From Atriophallophorus winterbourni (lineage: Eukaryota > Platyhelminthes > Trematoda > Plagiorchiida > Microphallidae), in the NCBI GenBank assembly GCA_013407085.1, contig JACCGJ010004939.1:1-64000 (forward strand): a stretch of 64,000 nt of DNA, read 5' to 3'. The position numbers were made by a program, and so were the translations under genes. Under the pieces are notes generated by a model. The model had not been told where the DNA came from, ran no database searches, and saw nothing but the letters and a program-made list of their open reading frames with translations. Shown here one piece after another: positions 44,601 to 55,514 of the stretch (the stretch's first letter is position 1; each line of letters opens with the position of its first letter).

Positions 44601-45146
44601 GACGCTGATCTAGGGTACCTGACGCGTATTGAATTGGAAAATGGTATGGTCTTGATGAAGGATAGTGATGACGTGAATGCTGAGAAGGAAAAGGACTATG
44701 GGAAGGAATAATTTGGCCAAATGGGTCAGATGTGACCGGGAATTGTCTTTGGACGGGGTGATAAGTGTATAAACCATGGGGTTGTTTATATTCATCAAAG
44801 TTTCGCGTGGCCCTATGTATACTATTGATGTGTGGTCCACCTCGAAGTAGTGGCGAATTTGCCTTGAATACAGGGAGCACGAGTTTTTTAGTAGATTAAC
44901 CTGAAGATCGAGCTGCGGGGCGTACATCTACAGCGACAGTTTTAATAGTGGTGAGATTGCATTCATGGGCAGGAGTTGTGTTATCAATGTTTAAATTAGG
45001 TTTAGCTATAAAGGCTTTCGAAGCCTATTTACAGATGCCGATTTTAAGGGGCGGCCATATCGAGACATTACTGTCTTTCTGAGGTCCACTAAAGAATATC
45101 TATCGCCTACATTAAGAAGAATAATGTTTTTAGCACGGTTTCAACA
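41651..45146 (-). pseudogene. CR1/Jockey-type LINE, endonuclease and RT
   Basis: Minus strand, from right to left: possible ORF1 end or linker (a Pro/His/Tyr-rich frame 44880-44500); endonuclease N-terminus INLLLFNARSIISKLP and LITETWTS (near 44430-44340); 44192-43539 with GDFNMPCISW and GCDHNMV; RT motifs in 42805-42416 (FLDISKAFDRVPH, GGLIQGSVLSPLLFLIYVNDL, FIFADDIKVV); C-terminal 42382-41651 (KFLLRESKIALYKMKVLPILDYSN, NLLSVEPLWLRRIR). The active-site FADD is intact, but stops and shifts break the frame at least five times. It differs from both CR1 families further left. Confidence 0.8.
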
Positions 45147-45642
45147 CTGTAACGACTAAAGTAGCTGTTTAACGCGTAGTCCACCCGTTTCTTATTTCGG
45201 CAATTCAAAACCACAATGATTCGAGTTTTCTACGGTTCTATTAACAATATTATTAGACAATAACAATTAACAAACCTCAACTGTACCGGGTTGTACAAAT
45301 GATGTGAGCCAAAATGCTCAAAGTTTCCAAATGACAACAACAAATTCATCCAATGCTGACAAGATAGACTGCCAAATGATAAATGCAAAGAAATAAAATT
45401 ACCAATACAATGGTGAACAATCGTCTCTGTTTTCTCCAAATACCACGAGCAAAATATGTGGAATTTTAATGGCAGCCCAGCAATATAAATTACTTCAGTA
45501 AAACAAAATGGGGTATACAAGTGCATAAGGAAAATGTGTACACAAAAACAATGTAAGATAAAATTGTTGAGAATTAAGAAGAATTCAATTGTTCAAACAG
45601 AAAAATAAGAAGGAATTTTACACAAAATTTTCGTCATTTACA
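45147..45642 (-). repeat. 3' LTR of BEL/Pao element
   Basis: Plus strand ACTGTAACGACTAAAG to CGTCATTTACA. Closely similar to the 51127 copy, with small indels. Confidence 0.9.
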
Positions 45643-45882
45643 CCTCCCGCCAAATTCCTTCTAAACCTGGTGTTCTGAATGAAACTAACTGATTGGTTCC
45701 GCCTCCCTACCCAACTACTCCAATCTTAACCCAAAAACGCAAGACAAACGGCAAATGACTTTATTGAGTGGCGAGTCACACACGCCACATCGCATTGCTA
45801 TCACTGGACATATGTGGCTTTTATAGAGAAAACGTTTGCCAAACGTAGACTCACCACGTCCTCCAGCTTTGCTCCTGACCCT

Positions 45883-46413
45883 TTAAGAAGTTCGAGCTTG
45901 CCCTATTTGCGCCACCGCGTCAACCTCCGGGCCTTCATCTTCTTGAGATCCTTCCAGCAGACAAATTTTCCGTATATCGCGGGTAACCAAACCATTCTTT
46001 GTACGAACAACAACAGACCTTACTAAATTATCTTCGCTCACGTGAATATCCACAACAATACCTAGTGGCCAAGCACGCTTCGGGGCTTCAACATTGTTCA
46101 CTAGTACGATATCCCTAACACGGAAATTACGTTTACGATGGATCCACTTCTGTCTTGTCTGTAGCAGTGGTAGATACTCTGACTTCCAACGCTTCCAAAA
46201 GACGTTCGCCAAGTGCAGCGATTGTTTCCAATTTCTCTTGTTACTGTCAACAAACCCATCTTCAGTACGCATTCCATCATTTGAGCGATTCAGCAACAAG
46301 TCGTTGGGACACAGAGAAAGGGAGTCGATGTCGTCTGAAGAAAGAGGAACAAGCGGTCTGTTGTTCAGAATCCGCTCAACTTCAATCAAGGCGATCTTAT
46401 CAATCGTTCCCAA
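45883..46413 (-). pseudogene. BEL/Pao integrase C-terminal domain
   Basis: IEVERILNNRPLVPLSSDD, LCPNDLLLNR, WKQSLHLANVFWKRWKSEYL, QKWIHRKRNFRVRDIVLV and WPLGIVVDIHVSEDN..VRSVVVRTKNG: the DUF5641-type domain that ends BEL/Pao integrases. The third catalytic residue (Glu) and its helix should lie just upstream, but that stretch (46414-46470) is missing or scrambled. Confidence 0.82.
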
Positions 46414-46471
46414 ATACCTCCTCGATGACTTGAGTATGGAGAGTTAAAACACCATTTAATATTGTGTGAAG

Positions 46472-47612
46472 CTAGATTTCCGATAAACCGTCGCTTTCCA
46501 ATCCCTTCAACCAAATACGCAGCACTCGTTCAGCACCGACGAAGTTGGATCCGTTATCTGAATATATGACTTGGGGTTTACCTCGACCACCAATTAAGCG
46601 GAAGAGCGCCATCAAAAAGAAATCGGTATTCATAGAATGGGCTACTTCTATATGAACAGTGCGTGACTGCAAGCAAGTAAACAAACATCCATAACGTTTT
46701 TCTACAGATCGACCTCGCTTTACTTCGAACGGTCCAAAATAGTCCAATCCCACCTTGGCAAAAGGATACGAGCCTGTGGCAACGCGATCTGGAGGAAGAT
46801 CAGCCATCAGTTCAATCGTTCCCAAATACCTCCTCGATGAAATCTGGCATCTAACTTTTTGCAGATGGAGCATTTTCCAAGTACCCGCTATGTAGATGAC
46901 AATCCACCGATAGGCCAAAATTTTCTGCGCAGGACGCTAAGGGTCCTGAATGTCCTTCGAGCGAATGAACGTTACGAATCAATAAGTCAGTAACATTATG
47001 CTTCTTGAGAATTATTACGGGATGAATGCTTTCAACTGCAATATCAGAATGCTGCAGTCTTCCACCAACCTTCAACATACCCTGGTCAACGAAAGGGCGT
47101 AATTTACTAAACGATGAAAAATTGACTTTGCAGGGTTCGCTTAGCATTATGTCTCCAAAGGCATTCCGCTGCGTCAATCGAATAACGTCGGATTCGGCAT
47201 TTTGTAATTCATCAAAACCAAGTTTGCCTACCGATAAGGATCTATCGGAATGATGACCAAACATAACAACAATGTAACGTTTGAAACGGACCAGCCACGC
47301 AATGGATCGTAAAAGTTTTTCCCAACAAGAAAATCGATGCAGAATGTTGTCTATTCCTCGTTCTGAATCCTTTGACGTAATGTTACAATTAACACGCTTG
47401 AATTCAGCTTGCTCGGTGCGCTGCGAAATAACAATTTCAGGCCACGTATCAATGGTTTGTCTTAGAAAGTCAGGGCCGTTTAACCAAAATTCCAATTGAG
47501 ACAACTCCATGGCACCCTGTGAGGTCAAATCGGCTGGATTATAACGGGTACCAACATGCCTCCACTGACATGGTATCGTGTGTTCGTGTATGAACGTCAA
47601 GCGATTCGCCAC
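46472..47612 (-). pseudogene. BEL/Pao RNase H end and integrase core
   Basis: 47612-46851: EHTIPCQWRHVGTRYNPADL (end of RNase H), WPEI, and the integrase zinc-binding region (HPVIILKKHNVTDLLIRNVHS). 46918-46472: [23 protein letters not shown] (first Asp), [16 protein letters not shown], and [14 protein letters not shown] (second Asp). A frameshift separates the two parts. Confidence 0.82.
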
Positions 47613-47923
47613 AAACGTTGAGAAGCGACTAGTTCGATTGGTAATATAATGAAAAAAACAGTCATCGAATCAGTCCAAAAGTTGATGTCTTTAACTAGTT
47701 CACCAAAAGCGGATTTTAGTATCAAATATATACGTACCGCAAGAACCGCTGCAGACAATTCCAACCTAGGAATGGATACCGTTTTCAGAGAATTCACTCG
47801 AGATTTCGAAAACAGGAGACGAACCGGCGACATGACTGAATCACTACATGAAAGTCCGTATGCAACGGCTCCATGGCCAGATTCCGAGGCATCACTGAAG
47901 ACATGTAGATTTAAGGACGTCAT
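47597..47923 (-). pseudogene. BEL/Pao RNase H
   Basis: NLHVFSDASESGHGAVAYGL (catalytic Asp), LLFSKSRVNSLKTVSIPRLELSAAVLAVR (catalytic Glu) and INFWTDSMTV (third acid). A frame break separates it from RT and from the next part. Confidence 0.82.
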
Positions 47924-47956
47924 ATCTTCATTTACTTCGCAAATGCGTCGTGGAAC

Positions 47957-50188
47957 TCATAACTCTTTGATTGAATGCATGCTGTTGATCCACTTGTCGC
48001 ACACTAGCTGAAGATCATCACACATCGGTTCGTCCCAACCCAAAGGTTTTCTGCAACAACGTTGCAGCGATTCCTTTACAGGGAAAATCCAAGGACGCAT
48101 CAAGCCAAGGGGATCATACAACCCACTGACTACTGACAATAAACTTCGTTTCGTTGTTGTGCGTTTTGCAAGTTTCAGATCAAACGCAAATTCGTCTGTG
48201 GCTGCATCCCATTTAACACCCAGCATTCTTTCCATCGGTAGCTTATCTTGGCTAATGGCTCGTACGTTGGGTGCGCGGTCATCCCCAGGCACATCATCAA
48301 GTAAGATACGGTCATTGGCAATCCACTTTGTCAAACGAAAACCTCCCATTCGTAACAATGATGACAACTGCCTTATCAAAGACTTCGCTTCCTCCTGAGT
48401 AGGCACTGATACTAAACAATCATCAACATAAAAATGTTTCGAAACATAATTTCCAATTCGTTCTTCAAATAAATGACCGAAATCCTCGACCGTTTTACGC
48501 AGTGCAAACGTAGCGCAAAATGGGGACGACGTTGCCCCAAAGGGATGAACTGTCATCCAAAATTTTTTAATGGAACCCCGCATATCATTATCCTCCCACC
48601 AGAGAATTCTAAGCGCATCTCTATCATAGTTTGGCACTTTGACTTGGAGGAACATCTCTTCGATGTCAGCAGCAACAGCATATACATGTAATCGAAAGCG
48701 CAGCAATACGTCGATCAAATTTGTTGTCAGATTTGGTCCTTGAAATAGTACATCATTCAACGACACACCATTGTGTTTAGCCGCACAATCGAACATTACT
48801 CTCAGCTTTTCCGGTTTCTTGGGATTGAAAACCGGATGGTGTGGCAAATACCAAACAATATTCTCCGTGGCATTATTCAGAACGGGTTCGATATAACCAA
48901 TCTTCAAATGATGCGCCATAACCTTGCTGTAACGCTCGAACAAAACACTATCGCGTTCAAATCGACGCCGCAGGTAGCTTAAGCGCCTTTCCGCTGACAA
49001 ACAATTTGTGGTCAGTTTGCTTCTACAAGGCTTCCAAGGTAGCGGTACCTGAAAATGACCGTCGATAATTTTTGATCCTGTTACGAGCGGCAATGCATCT
49101 TCGTCATCACGCAATCGTTCATTTTCTTCAGCGGATATGTCTGCATTGCATCGACAGTTGTTACATTCATCAATTGACTTTTTCTCCAGAAAAGCATTCA
49201 GACAGATGATATCCTCTAAGGTTCGGCATGCCGGTCCTTGCAAAATGCAACCCAATAACGTTTTTGTTGCAAATGGACGGCCTCTGCCTCCTAATCGCTG
49301 TCCCAAAGCCCAATGTGCTTCAGAAACATTACAACCTCTCAGCACAGTCACAGGCTGATCAGTCACATCCAAGTCAACGTCCTTCAAATATACAGGCCTT
49401 TCACTCAAGTTCATCATCGAACATTGTGATACATGCGGCAAAGTTTCAACTGTGTAAGCCTCTGCAACATTGATTACTTGACTGACGTCGAACGAGTGTA
49501 TTTTGAAGGTTAGACGGGTACAAGAAAGTGTACGTTGATGACCTAAAGTTGTCAACGAAACTTGCGCAGGACAATTAGGCATCTTGTATTGCTCAACGAA
49601 GTCCTCGAGAATCAAAGTGGTATCAGACCCACTATCCAATAAGGCTACAGCATTTATAAGCCCAGTTGGAGTCTCGATCTTGATAGGTACAGAGCCTAAG
49701 AACACTTTGGCACTAGTTGCCGCATGGCTGCAATGAATATTCGTAGACGGTTTTTCCACAGCGTGATTGTAATGTAGAAGTGTATAGTGTCGTTTACCGC
49801 AATATTCGGCAGTGCACCACGGCTTGTAGTTACATGACACAGCGCCATGTGACGGTCGCAGACATACAAAGCAAACAGAGTTGCGCCTGGCGATTTCCCA
49901 GCGCGACTTGACATCCGATTCAATAAATTTCGGACAATTTTTTAACTCATGAGATGCCTGGCAAATGCAACATTCTATGCTAAGCCTGACATCACTTGTG
50001 GTAACAAAAACGTTTCTTTTCTCAGTGGTTTGGAAACCACTACTCGCATTTGGGTAAGCACGAAGTGATTGATGATGCGTGTTTGAGCTAGTTGTTTCAA
50101 GCAGCTGCCCAAACCTGCTCCTCGCGATACGTGCACGCCGTGACACAAATTGTATCAGGTGCTCAAAGGTGACTCCATGGCCATCCAT
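47957..50188 (-). CDS. BEL/Pao pol: zinc fingers, protease, reverse transcriptase
   Basis: An uninterrupted 743-codon frame. In order: end of gag (FEHLIQFVSRRARIARSRFG); Cys/His knuckles (CCICQASHELKNC, CFVCLRPSHGAVSC, then CTAEYCGKRHYTLLH); protease core NAVALLDSGSDTTLI; RT with WYLPHHPVFNPKKPEKLRVM, VAADIEEMFLQVKV, FGATSSPFCA, palm motif YVDDCLVSVPT and WDAATDEF; then SGLYDPLGLMRPW before RNase H. The YVDD active site is intact. Being open for 2.2 kb while the flanking parts are broken suggests recent inactivation. It cannot be made as a full polyprotein from this copy. Confidence 0.88.
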   Translation of the reverse strand: MDGHGVTFEHLIQFVSRRARIARSRFGQLLETTSSNTHHQSLRAYPNASSGFQTTEKRNVFVTTSDVRLSIECCICQASHELKNCPKFIESDVKSRWEIARRNSVCFVCLRPSHGAVSCNYKPWCTAEYCGKRHYTLLHYNHAVEKPSTNIHCSHAATSAKVFLGSVPIKIETPTGLINAVALLDSGSDTTLILEDFVEQYKMPNCPAQVSLTTLGHQRTLSCTRLTFKIHSFDVSQVINVAEAYTVETLPHVSQCSMMNLSERPVYLKDVDLDVTDQPVTVLRGCNVSEAHWALGQRLGGRGRPFATKTLLGCILQGPACRTLEDIICLNAFLEKKSIDECNNCRCNADISAEENERLRDDEDALPLVTGSKIIDGHFQVPLPWKPCRSKLTTNCLSAERRLSYLRRRFERDSVLFERYSKVMAHHLKIGYIEPVLNNATENIVWYLPHHPVFNPKKPEKLRVMFDCAAKHNGVSLNDVLFQGPNLTTNLIDVLLRFRLHVYAVAADIEEMFLQVKVPNYDRDALRILWWEDNDMRGSIKKFWMTVHPFGATSSPFCATFALRKTVEDFGHLFEERIGNYVSKHFYVDDCLVSVPTQEEAKSLIRQLSSLLRMGGFRLTKWIANDRILLDDVPGDDRAPNVRAISQDKLPMERMLGVKWDAATDEFAFDLKLAKRTTTKRSLLSVVSGLYDPLGLMRPWIFPVKESLQRCCRKPLGWDEPMCDDLQLVCDKWINSMHSIKEL

Positions 50189-50236
50189 GCTGAGTTGATC
50201 CGCCGCATCAGCCCACTGATGCTGTAAAGCGACAGG

Positions 50237-50916
50237 TTAACACTTGACAACGCCTTCCAAGGTGGTTACAGAATTTAAATCTCCTTCACAACCCATTTGC
50301 TTCAAAGCAATTTGGTAGTTTTCCATCCTCGAGGCAAGGTTTGACAGACTATCGGAAGTGTTTCTTACCCGTGTTGCTTCACTCAACATCTCGTTCAATA
50401 ACGAGCGTGCAACAACATGAGGTAGGCCAAACATTTCTTTTAGAATGCTGCGTGCTCTTTATAACCTTCTTCAGGCGGCAACATCACGCAAGCGTCGATT
50501 GCGTTTCGAGCTTTACCTCGGCAATAACATGTGAGATACAACAAGAGCTGTCCAGAATCGCACGTTTTTGATTCCACGCGGCATTCAAATTGCCTTATAA
50601 ATTTCCAGTAGTCCACTGGATTACCATCAATTAATGATAATTCAACCTTTGGAAGTGAAGCAGAATCGTTCACGATTCTCTGTGGCGCTTTGCCCAATTA
50701 CGATTCAAGTTGACGATCAGCGACAGGAAAATTAGCCACCGGATTGTCGTTGGATCAGCACAACCGAGCTATCATTTCATTCACTACCACTAAATCCTGC
50801 TGTAACTCACGCATAACCTGTTCGGGTTTACGTTCTAAATTACAACTACCTAAAGGCGACAAGCAAGAGCTATGTGAGGCGGAGCCAGCAGTGTCAATAA
50901 AATTCACTATCAACAT
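50237..50916 (-). pseudogene. BEL/Pao gag remnant
   Basis: A start at about 50916 (MLIVNFIDTAGSASHS), one stop near 50700, then LPKVELSLIDGNPVDYWKFIRQFE and LLLYLTCYCRGKARNAID (the DUF1759-like gag core), a frameshift near 50440, and GLPHVVARSLLNEML to TLEGVVK. Gag would build the particle. Confidence 0.75.
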
Positions 50917-51126
50917 GTTTCCCAGTAGGGTTCAACCGTTTAGATTTTTTAGGCATTATCAATTAATGCAAAAAACAGGGGACGTCACCAAGTTTGAAAC
51001 AAAATAGAATTGCGGCACGAAGATCCAAGTTGATCCTTGTTCAAATAGGCAGACGATCCAAATTGTCCGTTTCCCAATGAGCAATTCAATTTTGTGTTTC
51101 TCCAAATAGAACAATTCAAGTTGAGA

Positions 51127-51620
51127 ACTGTAACGACTAAAGTCACTGTTTAACGCGTAGTCCACCCGTTTCTTAGTTCGACAATTCAAAACAATGATTC
51201 GAGTTTACTACGGTTCTATTAACAATATTAATAGACAATAACAATGGCCAAAGCTCAATTGTACCGGGTTGTACAAATGATGTGAGCGAAAAATGCTCAA
51301 AGTTTCCAAATGACAACAATAATTTTAGCCAATGCTGACAAGATAGACTGCCAAATGATAAATGCAAAGGAATAAAATTACCAATACAATGGTGAACAAT
51401 CCTCTCTGTTTTCTCCAAATACCACGAGCAAAATATGTGGAATTTTAATGGCATCCAAACAATATGAATTACTTCAGTAAAACAAAACGGGGTATACAAG
51501 TGCATAAGGAAAAAGTGTACACAAAAACAATGTAAGATAAAATTGTTGAGAATTAAGAAGAATCCAATTGTTCAAACAGAAATTAAGAAGGAATTTTACA
51601 CAAAAATTTCGTCATTTACA
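51127..51620 (-). repeat. 5' LTR of BEL/Pao element
   Basis: Plus strand ACTGTAACGACTAAAG to CGTCATTTACA, direct copy of 45147-45642. Confidence 0.9.
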
Positions 51621-52350
51621 GTCAGGTCGGAAAGAAACGTTAACCATTGCCGAAACAAAGACTTTTTGTGTAGTTCAAAACGAAACTTTCCACATTGTTG
51701 TTTTAAAAATATGATGAAGCTGTTTTTAATGAGCGATGATCCGAAACACCCGCCAGATACTGTTCGTCCTGCCAAGGTCGAACACATTTACTGCAGCTCC
51801 CAAGACTATTTTTTTAGGTGCGTTAAAGAAGATTTTTGTTGTTTCTAATTAATTGTGCGGTTGAATAAGCCTGAGATTTTGATCTTTTGTTTCAACCATA
51901 AGAGAAAACAGAATAATTCATGGAATTGACAACTTCAGAGGTTTATGTAAGATCGCTCAAGCGCTAACTACCCTCGAATGATAAAACGCCAAATGCTCCG
52001 AGACGATTCGCCTAATTGACATCTGTAATCCCCTTCATCATACAAGCGTAAAGATTATGTAACTTTTATGGCTGCACCATATCCTTCCGGTAATATGGAT
52101 TTTAAGCATGAATGAATAACTTAAAATTGAGTTTTACTATTGGCTTGTAGTAAGGTTGTATTACCTGAAATTTTCTAGACAAGAGAACTGTTTGCAGATA
52201 GAAAACTGAATCTAGCAGCCTGTTGAGCCAAAACAACACACTAGTCAACTCACTTAAAGATTGTAGAGATTATAACTCATAAATCGTTAGTAGATTGCAT
52301 CCAACGGAAGTTTGTTTAGGGTGAGAACATAGAGACAAACTTGCTGTTGT
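51621..52350. other. No gene; CR1 3'-UTR-like trace at the left
   Basis: 51700-51790 aligns loosely with the CR1 family 2 3' region at 26560-26640 (CTGTTCGTCCTGCCAAGGTCGAACAC versus the CCGTTCGTCCAGCCCATG block). The rest up to the LTR at 52351 is unassigned. Confidence 0.35.
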
Positions 52351-52656
52351 TATCGTGTTTCCCATTTGCATAACCTTTACTGCGCTTGTTTTACTGCTTA
52401 TGCCGATTAGCGGTTTACGTACTTATGAAACGCGCAGTTTTTGGATCACATGTGGCGTGACGCATCTCTTGATCTGTTTTGAGACTAGCTCCGTCCACTT
52501 TCGCGATTGTGCTGGAGTTCATGTGTTCTGTAGTTGCGTTATCTAAACTACATCGAGAGAGCATTGTGTTTCGACTATAAACTATAAACTGCTAGTGGTA
52601 ACACTCCTAGATGCCCAGTTTTTTTATTAGCTTATCTCGACTAAATTTACCTCTAT
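52351..52656 (+). repeat. 5' LTR of CsRn1-clade element
   Basis: Starts at TATCGTG and ends near TTTACCTCTA. It matches 62198-62507 almost throughout. Confidence 0.88.
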
Positions 52657-52806
52657 AATTGGTGAGCCCGAATTTGGATTACTTTTTCACCCATTCCCGA
52701 ATATGCATTTTTTCTTTCTTATTTTGCGCACCATTTTTCTCACAACATGAAATCTGACAGTGAATCCAACGAAAATAAGCCATTTCACATTACCCACATT
52801 TGATAT

Positions 52807-53158
52807 AACTTCGCCAAGCACGGTCCCAAGCTCGTCTGAGAAAGGAGGAGGGCTGGGCTTAGGGCTAGCAACTCTATCCCGTAAAACCTACATTGCTACG
52901 GAAACGATGACAACAGATCCGTGGTTCGGTCATGTCTGCAGGATGGATCCCAGTTCGCATACGAAGGTAGCCATGCGCTGGCATCCGCAAGGTAAACTAA
53001 AAGGGACGTCCCAATGAACTTGGCGCAGAACTTTGGAACGCGAACTACATGCACAAGGATTCACGGTGCAGACGGCAACGGAAGCAGCGACAGACCGGAA
53101 CCACTGGCGTGAAGTTGTCTTCGCCTCATGTGTCACCCGGCACAGAGAGGACTGAATG
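52807..53158 (+). mobile_element. RTE-type LINE 3' fragment inside gag, 11-bp duplication
   Basis: ACATTTGATAT occurs at 52796-52806 and again at 53159-53169; deleting the insert rejoins FTLPTFD to MSDFCLWF in gag. The insert encodes WFGHVCRMDPSSHTKVAMRW, PQGKLKG, TWRRTLERELHAQGF and DRNHWREVV, the RTE C-terminus. It ends ACTGAATG. 5'-truncated. Confidence 0.82.
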
Positions 53159-53677
53159 ACATTTGATATGAGTGATTTTTGTTTATGGTTTGCACAAATT
53201 AAAGCGCTATTCGAATCATATCGCGTCACGACGCAACAAACACAGTACAACCGTGTGGTTGGCATGCTCCCGCCTTCAGTTGCCGAAGAAGTTGCTGATC
53301 TTATTTACACCCGTCCGTTCACCGATCCTTACGATGTCCTAAAATCAACTGTGATTCCCCGCATTGGCTCGACTGACGAACAGAACTTACGCAAGCTACT
53401 TTCTGGTGCCGAACTTGGTGACAGTTCCTCTTCCCAACATTTGCGGCACCTTAAGCAATTGCAGGGCGATCAACAAATTAACGACAATGTATTGCGACAA
53501 ATATGGTTGCAGAGCCTTTCTCAAGAAATTCGTAAAGTGCTGGCCGTCATGGATGCCAACACCAGCTTAGACCGACTCGCCAAGGTGACAGATGATGTTC
53601 ATCACATTGCACACAATGTGTGCATCTCCAGTGTATCCCAAAACCCCACAGCTGCTAATTTTCCTAATCCACTTTAG
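53159..53677 (+). pseudogene. CsRn1-clade gag
   Basis: MSDFCLWFAQIKALFESYRV, YNRVVGMLPPSVAEEVADLI, LLSGAELGDSSSSQHLRHL, LRQIWLQSLSQEIRKVLAV, LDRLAKVTDDVHHIA. A capsid-type domain without the zinc finger, which follows after a stop at 53677. Gag assembles the particle and packages the RNA. The N-terminal 20 or so codons are cut off by the RTE insertion. Confidence 0.85.
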
Positions 53678-53699
53678 AAAGTACATTCTGACCTAAAAT

Positions 53700-54165
53700 C
53701 CCAGTTCAATGAATTCTCCTTGCACATTCAAAACCTTTCCCGTGCCCGGAGTACCTCTCGTGGGAGATTTTGTCAGCGGTTTATAAGGAGAGCCAACAGT
53801 CGCTCAAATGGACATACTATTTGTTACTACCACTGTCGATTTGGCGCGAAGTCTATTCACTGCACGTCGCCATGTAATTTTACCATTGAGACCGAAAACC
53901 AGGGAAACTTTGTCGCCAGGCAGTAAACATGGCGGCTCTGTCTGGGAATACCGCTAACCATCTACTCCACGTCAGCGATGGTTCAACAAGTTTGGGTTTT
54001 CTGATCGACACGGGTGCGGAAGTCAGCGTTATCCCACCCACAAAATCAGACCGCAAGAACCAATCCCCCCTGACTCTCCGAGCGGAAAATGGTACCCGAA
54101 TTTCCACTAACGGTAAGCGTTTCATTTCGGTAGGTCTAGGTGTACGACGCAATTTTCGGTGAATT
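53700..54165 (+). pseudogene. CsRn1-clade CHCC finger and protease
   Basis: Gag finger CYYHCRFGAKSIHCTSPC near 53822-53875 (C-x2-H-x9-C-x3-C). Then NHLLHVSDGSTSLGFLIDTGAEVSVIPP, the aspartic protease with DTGA at about 54009. A stop (53924) and a frame change (near 54145) break it. The protease would process Gag-Pol. Confidence 0.85.
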
Positions 54166-55238
54166 TTCATTGTCGGATGTAAAAGTGCAGATTTTGGGTG
54201 CAGACTTCCTTTCTAATTTTAATCTTTCTGTTGATATGGGTAATCGTAAGCTCATTGACAATTTAAAAAAGCTTAATACATTGGGAGTTTTCTGTACTTC
54301 ACCCATACAAACAATTCGTGTGCTTATTTCAGACACATTTTTTACATACATTTCCCTTGTGACAGAATTTTCCGATATTTGTAAACCTTCATCCTCTACC
54401 ACTCCTGTAAAACACGATGCCAAACACCATATTTTGAACCGCGGTCCGCCTATTTTTAACAAACCTCGCAAATTAACTCCCAAAAAGCTTGAAGTTGCCA
54501 AATGGGAATTTGAGCACATGTTGGAGCTTGGTATCATTCGACCCTCTCATTCTCCCTGGGCAAATGGTTGAAAAGAGCGAAGCGGACGCCTGGCGCCCAA
54601 TTGGTGAATATCGTGCCTAAAATCGAGTGACTCTCCCTGATTTTTATCCTATCATCCACATACACGATTTTGTACTATCCCTTAACGGCAAATCCGTTTT
54701 CTCTAAGTTGGATCTATTTCGTGCCTATCATCAGATACCCATCGCTGAAAAAGACATCCCAAAGACCGAAATCACCACTCGATTCGGTTTGTTTGAATTT
54801 CTAAATCTGCCATTTGGCCTACGAAATGCTGCTTAAACATTCCAGAGATTCTTGGATCAGGTTTTTCAAGGTTTGTCTTTTGTTCATGTGTATATTGATG
54901 ATGTACTTATCGCACGTTCCACTCCTGCAGAACACGCTGAACACCTGCGTACAGTTTTTCAGCGTTTGTCAGATTACGGTATTATTGTCAATCCTGACAA
55001 ATGTTTGTTTGGAGTTGCTTCCTTGGAAATCCTCGGTCACTTTGTCGACAGTTCTGGTATCAAACCCGTGCCACAAAAAGTATCAGGCATCAGTGAGTAT
55101 CCCTGTCCAACTTCCCTTCTCAAGTTGATGCATTTTCTCGGTCATGTGAACTATTATAGGCAGTTCATTCCACATTGTGCCACTGTATTACAGCCAAGAC
55201 AGATTTACTACGCGGCAAGGAGTGCGATTTTAAGATGA
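54146..55238 (+). pseudogene. CsRn1-clade reverse transcriptase
   Basis: GADFLSNFNLSVD, KPRKLTPKKLEVAKWEFEHML, GIIRPSHSPWA; after a break [33 protein letters not shown]; then FVHVYIDDVLIARST with the YIDD active site (near 54895), NPDKCLFGVASLEILGHFV and LMHFLGHVNYYRQFIP. Frames change near 54575, 54835 and 55200. The catalytic residues remain. Confidence 0.88.
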
Positions 55239-55263
55239 ATGACAACGCCATCCATTCGTTCGA

Positions 55264-55508
55264 ATGTGTAAAATCTGCTTGAACGCAGCTACTTCACTGA
55301 CGTACATGTCTACTTGTTCCAATGCGGAGTTATTATTTGCCACAGACGCCTCTCAAGAAGCAGTCGGTGCAGTCCTTCAACAAGAAGTCGATGGTATCAC
55401 CAAACCACTTGCTTTCTTTTCCCAACGTCTCCAACCAGCTCAGACACGATGGCCGTGAATTGTTGGCCATCTATTATGCAATACGTCATTTTCGCCATTT
55501 GCTAGAAG
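55264..55508 (+). pseudogene. CsRn1-clade RNase H, first part
   Basis: ELLFATDASQEAVGAVLQQ (first Asp) and TKPLAFFSQRL, ELLAIYYAIRHFRHLLE (Glu). Cut at LLE by the CR1 insertion; it resumes at 59722 with GRNFTVWTDHKPL. Confidence 0.85.
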
Positions 55509-55514
55509 TTCAGT

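Larger units (their letters stand above)
45147..51620 (-). mobile_element. BEL/Pao LTR retrotransposon, complete but degenerate
   Basis: Two LTRs of about 494 bp (45147-45642, 51127-51620) in direct orientation flank gag-pol on the minus strand. The minus-strand LTR begins TGTAAATGACG right after a polypurine tract GGCGGGAGG (45643-45651). Order of pol domains is gag, zinc fingers, protease, RT, RNase H, integrase, the BEL/Pao order. Frames are broken at six or so points. The outer flanks (CAAC left, GTCAG right) do not match, so no 5-bp target duplication is seen. Confidence 0.9.

Noticed and set aside
45230..45526. 98-codon minus-strand frame, with a near twin at 51173-51505
   Set aside because: Both lie inside the BEL LTRs, which explains the similarity; no protein features.
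52355..52546. 63-codon hydrophobic frame, repeated at 62205-62396
   Set aside because: Both are inside the CsRn1 LTRs; the repeat is the LTR itself.
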